Assembly (NCBI GenBank): GCA_030628225.1
Contig: DAOVRJ010000167.1
Span: 1 to 5,731, forward strand
Source: Candidatus Zixiibacteriota bacterium
GTDB taxonomy: Bacteria; SM23-81
Reading direction: 5' to 3'
Length of the DNA: 5,731 nt
The notes under the pieces are model-generated. The model ran no database searches, was not told where the DNA came from, and saw nothing but the letters and a program-made list of their open reading frames with translations. A program made the translations under genes and the position numbers. Of the stretch, positions 1 to 4,560 are shown in pieces (the first letter of the stretch is position 1; each line of letters begins with the position of its first letter).

Positions 1-1166
1 CCCACCTCGGCGTAGCTGCTGTTGAGCTGGCTGGTCAACAGGGTGCTTAAGGTACCTCCAGAAAAAGTGTCGTAGATATACACGTCGATATCGGTGGTGA
101 CATCGTTGGTCCAGAATTCGACCCTCTTGAGGGAACAGGCGGAGCTGGACACGAATTTGCACATCCCCCATGCGGTCGTGCTGGGGGAATAACCCCAATT
201 GTTCGTCCAGCCACCCTCGTCATAAAACAGTAAATCCCCGTTGGTGTCGTAGGTCTGCCAATCTTGCATATAGCACGACCACTCCCCGATGCGGGCCGAG
301 CCATAGGCGATGGTGAAGTAGCCACTCTCTGCGCCATAACCGCAAGTGCCTCCCCAACCGGTACCCCAGCTGTTCTTCACGATCCACCCTCCCGACCCCC
401 CCCCGTGGGTTAGCGTGTCATCCCACCCCACGATGCATACCGCGTGATTTGGATCATAGCTGCCCGTGTAGTAGAGGGTAGTGGAGCCATTATAGGTGCC
501 GAAGGTGCTCCGCCAGGTGGGATCGCTGCTGTCGCCGGTGTACAATACGGTATAGACGGGCCCGTACGTTTGGATATAAGTCTTCAGAACCGTGGTGGTG
601 GGCACGCTGGCGCCGCAGATCCGCCTCCAATCCAGCAGGGTCTTTTGATAGGAACAGGACAAGTTGCAGGTCGTATTCCAGGGCACATAGGCATCACACG
701 ACTCCAACACCACGCCCTTTTTGGAAAACCAACTGGCTAACTTCCAATAGTTTCCGCCGCTGCAGCTCATGTTGTACCAGGGGCACTCCTTGGCGTTGTT
801 CTCCGATAAATCGTAGGTCCCCGCTATATCGATCAACAACTTGGACTCGATGTTGGCTATGGCGGCGAAGGCATAACAGGAACCGCAGGTGTCCTGATTT
901 TTCACCGAAGTCACCTTGCCCAGAGAGCGCCAATCGAGCTGGGCCGGCGGTGGCATCAAGTCCTTGAATTTCTCGGGCATCTGTTGGCCGGTGATATGGG
1001 ATTGGTCCACATCATGCGGTATGAAACCCGTTCTTGGAGGAAGCTCCCGCTCCTTAACGGGCGGCTTCGGCGCCTCATGGGGCTCCAGGGCCAGAGCCGT
1101 CATGGCCATGACCGTCACCAGCAGAGCAAGGCTAACGAGCATGATAATTATCGATCTCGCTCTCAT
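1..1166 (-). CDS. Secreted papain-family (C1A) cysteine peptidase with C-terminal lectin-like domain, 3' end outside window
   Basis: This frame is open from the ATG at 1166 to the window edge (388 codons plus 2 bases), so the C-terminus is missing. Residues 1-26 are a signal peptide (basic MRAR, hydrophobic core, cleavage expected after ALA). A short linker or propeptide of about 50 residues follows, and the mature domain appears to start near LDWRS (77-81). The papain catalytic set is complete: oxyanion Gln91, Cys97 in CGSCYAF, His241 in NHAVCIVGWDD and Asn265 in KNSWG. The residue after the catalytic Cys is Tyr, where papain has Trp. No ERFNIN-type inhibitory propeptide is visible. From about 290 a beta-rich stretch (YGSARIGEW, then VEFWTNDVTTDIDVYIYD) resembles the lectin-like domain that follows many prokaryotic C1 peptidases. 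The start is supported by GGGGAGGT at 1179-1172. It probably cleaves proteins outside the cytoplasm; the substrate is unknown. A run of nine G in the coding strand (404-396) encodes Gly255-257. Confidence 0.93.
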   Translation of the reverse strand, partial: MRARSIIIMLVSLALLVTVMAMTALALEPHEAPKPPVKERELPPRTGFIPHDVDQSHITGQQMPEKFKDLMPPPAQLDWRSLGKVTSVKNQDTCGSCYAFAAIANIESKLLIDIAGTYDLSENNAKECPWYNMSCSGGNYWKLASWFSKKGVVLESCDAYVPWNTTCNLSCSYQKTLLDWRRICGASVPTTTVLKTYIQTYGPVYTVLYTGDSSDPTWRSTFGTYNGSTTLYYTGSYDPNHAVCIVGWDDTLTHGGGSGGWIVKNSWGTGWGGTCGYGAESGYFTIAYGSARIGEWSCYMQDWQTYDTNGDLLFYDEGGWTNNWGYSPSTTAWGMCKFVSSSACSLKRVEFWTNDVTTDIDVYIYDTFSGGTLSTLLTSQLNSSYAEV

Positions 1167-1261
1167 CTCCAACCTCCCCGATAGAAGGTGAAAGGTTTTC
1201 CAAACGGCTATATCTGGTATGAAAGCTTCCCCAAATTACAACATGTTTCTATTCTTGTCGA

Positions 1262-1290
1262 AATATGTCCGCAAAATGGCCCTGTGTCAA
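1262..1290 (-). promoter_or_regulatory. Candidate sigma70-like promoter for the C1A peptidase gene
   Basis: On the minus strand a perfect TTGACA lies at 1290-1285. It is followed after 17 bases by CATATT (1267-1262), which matches the -10 consensus at four of six positions. Transcription would begin about 90 bases before the ATG at 1166. An overlapping alternative just downstream is TCGACA with TGTAAT 15 bases later, where both boxes are better balanced but the spacing is short. The choice between them cannot be made from sequence alone. Confidence 0.42.
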
Positions 1291-1373
1291 GAAAAATCTG
1301 AAGGATGTTGATTCGTCAGGAAAAGAAAGGGATTAAGCTTCGAGCTTCGACAAACGAGCTTGGAAATAACATA

Positions 1374-1405
1374 GGATTCAAGGAGTCAAGGGGTCCAGGA
1401 TTCGA
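1374..1405 (+). repeat. Degenerate octamer tandem array, left copy
   Basis: Four back-to-back 8-base units fit the consensus GG[AG][TG]TC[ACG]A. The first unit is GGATTCAA at 1374-1381 and the last is GGATTCGA at 1398-1405; a partial GGGG follows. Every unit keeps GG at positions 1-2, TC at 5-6 and A at 8, while positions 3, 4 and 7 vary. A second array of the same kind lies in the opposite orientation at 1461-1492, so the two could fold into an imperfect 32-bp stem around a 55-base loop. The function is unknown. Confidence 0.8.
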
Positions 1406-1460
1406 GGGGAAAGGCAATTGAAAGCCTGGCAGCCTTACCGGGGTTGTGGTCGGGGGTTCT

Positions 1461-1492
1461 TTGAACCCTGGAATCCTTGAATCCTCGACCCC
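1461..1492 (-). repeat. Degenerate octamer tandem array, right copy, inverted
   Basis: Read on the minus strand from 1492 to 1461, this is four 8-base units of the same consensus as the left array. The first is GGGGTCGA at 1492-1485 and the last is GGGTTCAA at 1468-1461. Aligned antiparallel with the left array, 24 of 32 positions are complementary. The innermost unit also takes part in a perfect local hairpin, GGGTTC (1454-1459), loop TTT, GAACCC (1463-1468). Confidence 0.8.
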
Positions 1493-1690
1493 TTGGGTTG
1501 CAGCCTAAAGGTCAGAGGGTGTTGTGTCTCTGCGGCTATAGACCTCAACTGAGTGCTGCTCGCAAATCGTTCCGCAGAGGGGGTAGCGGAGGACAGCGAG
1601 GCGAGCGGCCGGCTGAACGGGAGAGTGAAGACGGCATCGGCGGCGAAGCCGCCGATAGCGAGCCGGTGCCCGCCATTCTGGAAATAGTGC
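1493..1690. other. GC-rich island with nested inverted repeats, possible structured RNA or dispersed repeat
   Basis: This stretch is clearly richer in G+C than its flanks. It contains a perfect 9-bp hairpin, ATCGGCGGC (1636-1644), loop GAA, GCCGCCGAT (1648-1656). It also has a perfect 8-bp inverted repeat, CTCTGCGG (1528-1535) with CCGCAGAG (1572-1579), enclosing 36 bases. A 5-bp pair, AGGTC (1509-1513) with GACCT (1541-1545), crosses that repeat in a pseudoknot-like order. None of the stems is followed by a T-run, so they are not terminators. It could be a structured RNA, a degenerate mobile element or an interspersed repeat; it matches no RNA family that I recognise. Confidence 0.4.
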
Positions 1691-1693
1691 ATT

Positions 1694-1728
1694 GAAAAAG
1701 GCAAAATGAAAAGTGAAAAATGCAAAAC
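1694..1728 (+). repeat. Degenerate heptamer array 1 (five units, 35 bp)
   Basis: Five consecutive 7-base units of the form G[CA]AAA[AG][TGC] fill this interval, starting with GAAAAAG at 1694-1700 and ending with GCAAAAC at 1722-1728. A further weak unit, GAGAGTC, follows. The same unit recurs in opposite orientation at 1779-1813 and in this orientation at 1963-1997, and each of those arrays is also 35 bp long. AT-rich low complexity alone would not predict the steady 7-base phase. Confidence 0.72.
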
Positions 1729-1778
1729 GAGAGTCAAACCCTCAAGATCCAAGATGAGCACATAGTTTGTACAAGATC

Positions 1779-1813
1779 AATTTGAAATTTTCACTCTGCA
1801 TTTTTCATTTTGC
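1779..1813 (-). repeat. Degenerate heptamer array 2 (five units, 35 bp), inverted
   Basis: On the minus strand from 1813 to 1779 there are five 7-base units, beginning GCAAAAT (1813-1807) then GAAAAAT (1806-1800) and ending TCAAATT (1785-1779). It faces array 1 across a 50-base spacer, so the pair forms an imperfect inverted repeat. The second unit is identical to a unit in each of the other two arrays. Confidence 0.72.
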
Positions 1814-1817
1814 ATTG

Positions 1818-1909
1818 GGGGCCACACCAGAAGGTATACAGGTATCCCTTTTAATTATATTGTTCACTATTACTGAGAGCTCCCGGCGAAAAGATCCCAC
1901 AGTGGCCCC
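1818..1909. repeat. 8-bp perfect inverted repeat GGGGCCAC / GTGGCCCC bounding a 76-base AT-rich segment
   Basis: GGGGCCAC at 1818-1825 and GTGGCCCC at 1902-1909 are exact reverse complements. They enclose 76 bases that include an AT-rich core near 1848-1870 and the short direct repeat GGTAT-ACA-GGTAT. The left arm starts four bases after heptamer array 2. The arms could be the ends of a small non-autonomous element or a hairpin. No target-site duplication is evident. Confidence 0.4.
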
Positions 1910-1962
1910 AGGGCACGCTGGCTGCAGCGAGGGGGAGACTTCCCCCTTCAAAAAGATTCATT

Positions 1963-1997
1963 TCAAATTGCAAAGTGTAAATTTTAAATTGAAAAAT
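1963..1997 (+). repeat. Degenerate heptamer array 3 (five units, 35 bp)
   Basis: Five 7-base units run from TCAAATT (1963-1969) through GCAAAGT and GTAAATT to GAAAAAT (1991-1997). They share phase and length with arrays 1 and 2 and the orientation of array 1. The array ends about 60 bases before the start codon of the C25 peptidase, so it may lie in that gene's promoter or leader region. Confidence 0.68.
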
Positions 1998-2058
1998 GAA
2001 GTGCCAGATGGCATTTTAAATACTTTCCATTTACGTCTTTCAACAAGGAGCCGTTGGT

Positions 2059-4317
2059 ATGAAACATCACCGTTCGACCATTCCCGGCATGCTCATCGTC
2101 ACAGCCCTGCTGGTCACGGTCACATTCTGCCCGCGGCTTGCCCGGGCCGGTCATCTGGACATCACCCTGACGGCTGGTGACTATCGAATCGTCCCCGGAG
2201 AAAATGGATCTCACCGGGTGGAGATGGAGGAGTTCGGCGCCCTGCTCATTCCGGGCAAACCCAGGCTGCCGGCCCGAGTTTTCTCCATCGCCCTGCCGCC
2301 GGGCGCCCGGGTCACATCGGTCACCTTTCAGCCGGAGCCGGCGGTACCCGTCCCCGGCGTCCAGCGCATCGCTCCCGTGCCCCCCACTTTTCCCCTGACA
2401 GAGGACGCCAGCCTGAGGGCGCTGAAGATCTCCCAGTACGAGGAGGCCTACCGGTCATGCTACGGCACCGACCAATCCTTCCCGAAGCAGCCTGCCCTGA
2501 AGGTGGGCCAGGGCGCTTTGCGGCGCTACAATTTCGTGCGCCTGGCCTTCTTTCCCCTGGCCTATCAGCCCCGATCCGGCCGGCTGTGGCACACCCGCCG
2601 GGTTCGGGTGCGAATCGAGTACCAGCCGGCAGACGGCGATCTTGGGCAGCGAGGGCTGTGGCAGGATCTGGCCGCCGAGAAGATGGCCGCCCGGCTGCTG
2701 TTCAATTACGAACAGGCCAAAACCTGGTACCCGCAGGCTGCGAAATCAAAAGCACTGTACGACTACGTGATCATCTCCCCCCCCAACCTGGTCCCTGCCG
2801 TGGCTCCACTGACCGGCTGGAAGCAGACCATTGGTAGGACGGTCAATGTGGTCACCACTGACTGGATCAAGGGCGCCTACTCCGGTGATGACCTGGCCCA
2901 CAAGATCAGGAACTTCCTGCGGGACAAGTATCCCTCTGAGCAGTGGGGCATCGAGGATGTGCTCATCGTCGCCGGCATAGACAGCATTCCCATGCGCACC
3001 TGTCACGTGGATCCCCCCGGCCATACGCATCCCACCCCAACCGATTACTACTATGCCGAGCTGTCTCAGCCGGACAGCCTGTCCTGGGACTCCGACGGGG
3101 ATGGATATTACGGCGAATACCTGGAGGATGAAATCGACTTCGCCCCCGAGGTTTACGTGGGGCGCATTCCGTATAGCGACACCACGAATGTGCGCAAGAT
3201 CTGCCAGAAACTGGTCGATTTCGAGAGAGATACGGGAAGCTGGAAGCAAAGAGCCCTGCTTCTGGGGGCCATGGCCAATTTCGAGAACGAGAACAATACA
3301 GGCTGGCCGCGCACCGACGGGGCGGCCCTCATGGAGGTGATAGCCGATAGCCTTCTCTCCGGGTGGACCTACACCAAGATGTACGAGGAGGCCGGCATCC
3401 ACCCCTCCATCTACCCTCACGATTACGCCCTGACCAACGATAACGTTGTCAACGACTGGAAGGTGGGCCAGTATGCTGTGGTCAACTGGAACGCTCATGG
3501 CAACACGTCTGGCGCCTACCGGAAATACTGGGCCTGGGACGATGGAGACAGCATCCCCGAATACGGCGAGATGAGCTCGCCCGCTTTTTTGCTGATCAAC
3601 GACGTCCGCCAACTGGATGATGATTATTCCTCCATCTGCTTCGCCGCCTCCTGCCTTAACGCCAAGCCAGAGGTCGGCAATTTGGCCAGGTCGCTGCTGG
3701 GCAACGGATCCGCGGGCATCGTGGCCGCCACCCGCACGTCCTGGTACAACTGCGGCTGGGCCCAGCCCGACGATGGCGGGGTGGCCTCCATCGACTACCA
3801 CTTCTTCCGCTATCTGCTCTGCGAGGGTGAAACGGTGGGTCAGGCCATGTACAGTGCCCTGGTCTACTATCACGATTATCTGTTCGAGGCCTACCCGGGA
3901 GATGATATCTGGTCGCCCCAACAGAACATGATGTGCCACAACCTCTACGGAGATCCCTCCCTCATCCGCGAGGGAGTGGACGCCGTCCCTCCGGCCATGG
4001 TAGAGGACCTCGTGGCCGCACTGGCCGATACGGCCATCGTCCTGCAGTGGTCCCCGGTCACCGAGGACATCTACGGCAATGAGGAGATGGTGGCTCACTA
4101 CGTGGTTTACCGCGATGTTACACCGGACTTCACCCCGGCCGCGGAGGACTCCGTCGGGTTGAGCACAGGCACCAGTTTTACAGACAGCGCCTGCGGCACC
4201 GGCGATGTGAGTCTCAACCACTACTATGTGGTCAAAGCCGTGGATGGCCTGGGTCACAAGGGGGCATTCTCGGAAGCGGCGGGAGAGTTCGATAAGTTAT
4301 TGGATGACGGGAGTTAG
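2059..4317 (+). CDS. Secreted gingipain-like (C25 family) cysteine peptidase with C-terminal FN3-like domain
   Basis: The product has 752 residues and looks complete. AAGGAG at 2045-2050, eight bases before the ATG, sets the start. Residues 1-30 form a signal peptide (basic KHHR, hydrophobic core, cleavage expected after LARA). Residues about 31-225 resemble the C25 propeptide, a beta-rich region with the ALLIPGKPRLPARVFSIALP signature. The catalytic domain runs from about 235 (YDYVIISP) to 637. The expected catalytic dyad is His480 (WNAHGNTSG) and Cys532 (FAASCLNAKPE, followed by LARSLL), as in gingipains. DSDGDG at 344-349 looks like a calcium-binding loop just before the EVYVGRIP motif. 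LYGDPS at 629-634 closes the domain. Residues about 641-742 have a fibronectin type III-like pattern. The chain stops soon after, with no recognisable type IX secretion sorting domain, unlike many C25 relatives. Arg/Lys specificity, as in gingipains, cannot be assumed. It is divergent from the C1A peptidase gene. Confidence 0.94.
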   Translation: MKHHRSTIPGMLIVTALLVTVTFCPRLARAGHLDITLTAGDYRIVPGENGSHRVEMEEFGALLIPGKPRLPARVFSIALPPGARVTSVTFQPEPAVPVPGVQRIAPVPPTFPLTEDASLRALKISQYEEAYRSCYGTDQSFPKQPALKVGQGALRRYNFVRLAFFPLAYQPRSGRLWHTRRVRVRIEYQPADGDLGQRGLWQDLAAEKMAARLLFNYEQAKTWYPQAAKSKALYDYVIISPPNLVPAVAPLTGWKQTIGRTVNVVTTDWIKGAYSGDDLAHKIRNFLRDKYPSEQWGIEDVLIVAGIDSIPMRTCHVDPPGHTHPTPTDYYYAELSQPDSLSWDSDGDGYYGEYLEDEIDFAPEVYVGRIPYSDTTNVRKICQKLVDFERDTGSWKQRALLLGAMANFENENNTGWPRTDGAALMEVIADSLLSGWTYTKMYEEAGIHPSIYPHDYALTNDNVVNDWKVGQYAVVNWNAHGNTSGAYRKYWAWDDGDSIPEYGEMSSPAFLLINDVRQLDDDYSSICFAASCLNAKPEVGNLARSLLGNGSAGIVAATRTSWYNCGWAQPDDGGVASIDYHFFRYLLCEGETVGQAMYSALVYYHDYLFEAYPGDDIWSPQQNMMCHNLYGDPSLIREGVDAVPPAMVEDLVAALADTAIVLQWSPVTEDIYGNEEMVAHYVVYRDVTPDFTPAAEDSVGLSTGTSFTDSACGTGDVSLNHYYVVKAVDGLGHKGAFSEAAGEFDKLLDDGS

Positions 4318-4379
4318 ATCTTCGAACAGGGCCGGAAACAGCGCAGTTTTTATAGTATCTCCAACAGCCCAAAAAAGAC

Positions 4380-4408
4380 TTGACAAAAATCGCTATTTAG
4401 GTTAGAAT
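4380..4408 (+). promoter_or_regulatory. Near-consensus sigma70-type promoter
   Basis: A perfect TTGACA at 4380-4385 is followed after 17 bases by TAGAAT at 4403-4408 (five of six consensus positions). The expected transcription start is near 4415, giving a leader of about 145 bases before the ATG at 4561. It shows that the downstream gene has its own transcript, independent of the C25 peptidase gene that ends 62 bases upstream. Confidence 0.75.
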
Positions 4409-4465
4409 GGTATTATAAGGGATTATATAAAGGGGAGAAGTATATCTGATTTTTTTCACGTTCTG

Positions 4466-4490
4466 ACCTTTTTCCTGTTGAAGGAGGTGA
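4466..4490 (+). promoter_or_regulatory. Ten-base perfect Shine-Dalgarno sequence with no start codon, inside the leader
   Basis: AAGGAGGTGA at 4481-4490 is fully complementary to the usual bacterial 16S rRNA 3' tail, a stronger match than the site used by the gene. The next 20 bases contain no ATG, GTG or TTG, and the next ATG is the gene start 71 bases on. A weak hairpin could pair ACCT (4466-4469) with AGGT (4485-4488) and CCT (4474-4476) with AGG (4482-4484), with four bulged T. It may be a ribosome standby site, a transcript stabiliser or a remnant of a lost leader ORF. Confidence 0.4.
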
Positions 4491-4532
4491 GCTGGTCTTC
4501 TAAGCTATTTCGTCTTTTTTCATTAGGTTAAA

Positions 4533-4552
4533 CTTCTTTCTACAGAAAGGAG
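4533..4552 (+). promoter_or_regulatory. Hairpin covering the ribosome binding site of the OB-fold protein gene
   Basis: CTTCTTTC at 4533-4540 can pair with GAAAGGAG at 4545-4552 around the loop TACA. This gives eight pairs including one G-U. The 3' arm contains the Shine-Dalgarno GGAG, which lies eight bases before the ATG at 4561, so the folded form would hide the ribosome binding site. The stem is AU-rich and may be only moderately stable, which would allow control by temperature, a protein or ribosome loading upstream. Confidence 0.45.
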
Positions 4553-4560
4553 ATAGGTAG

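Larger units (their letters stand above)
1167..2058. other. 892-base divergent intergenic region without a convincing gene
   Basis: No open frame here shows protein-like composition or a good ribosome binding site. The frames that exist run through repeat arrays and give low-complexity translations rich in H, F, L and I, or in R, G and E. The region mixes AT-rich blocks (about 1694-1870 and 1950-2040) with a GC-rich island (about 1493-1690), which suggests a mosaic origin. It contains the promoter of the minus-strand peptidase, the octamer arrays, the heptamer arrays and several inverted repeats listed separately. No clear promoter for the plus-strand gene at 2059 was found. Confidence 0.75.

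Noticed and set aside
1437-1459. G-quadruplex in the G-rich stretch between the octamer arrays
   Set aside because: Only two runs of three or more G occur close together, fewer than the four required.
1435-1761. A 108-codon minus-strand frame in the intergenic region
   Set aside because: It runs through an octamer array, the GC-rich island and a heptamer array. The protein is low-complexity repeat translation with no supporting start context.
1931-1946. GGGGGA-GACT-TCCCCC hairpin as a terminator
   Set aside because: A stem can form, but neither strand has a T-run directly after it and no gene ends nearby.
1374-1997. CRISPR array
   Set aside because: The repeats are 7-8 bases long, degenerate and contiguous, without unique spacers of regular length, and no cas gene is present.
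1989-2021. Promoter for the C25 gene (TTGAAA with TTAAAT)
   Set aside because: The spacing between the boxes is 21 bases and the -10 match is poor; the -35 word also belongs to heptamer array 3.
1767-2180. A 137-codon plus-strand frame leading into the C25 gene
   Set aside because: It crosses heptamer arrays 2 and 3 and overlaps the real start in another frame. Its first part is repeat-derived F, H, L and I residues.
2746-4257. A 503-codon open frame on the minus strand, antisense to the C25 peptidase gene
   Set aside because: It lies wholly opposite a gene with clear catalytic motifs. Its translation is rich in G, V and I with no recognisable domain, as expected for an antisense frame of a G+C-biased gene.
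4318-4360. Rho-independent terminator after the C25 gene, suggested by a five-T run near 4348
   Set aside because: No stable GC-rich stem precedes the T-run; only weak AAAC/GTTT pairing is possible.
4478-4531. Leader peptide ORF starting at TTG 4478 or GTG 4487
   Set aside because: Both starts lie before or inside the Shine-Dalgarno sequence, and no suitable ribosome binding site precedes them.
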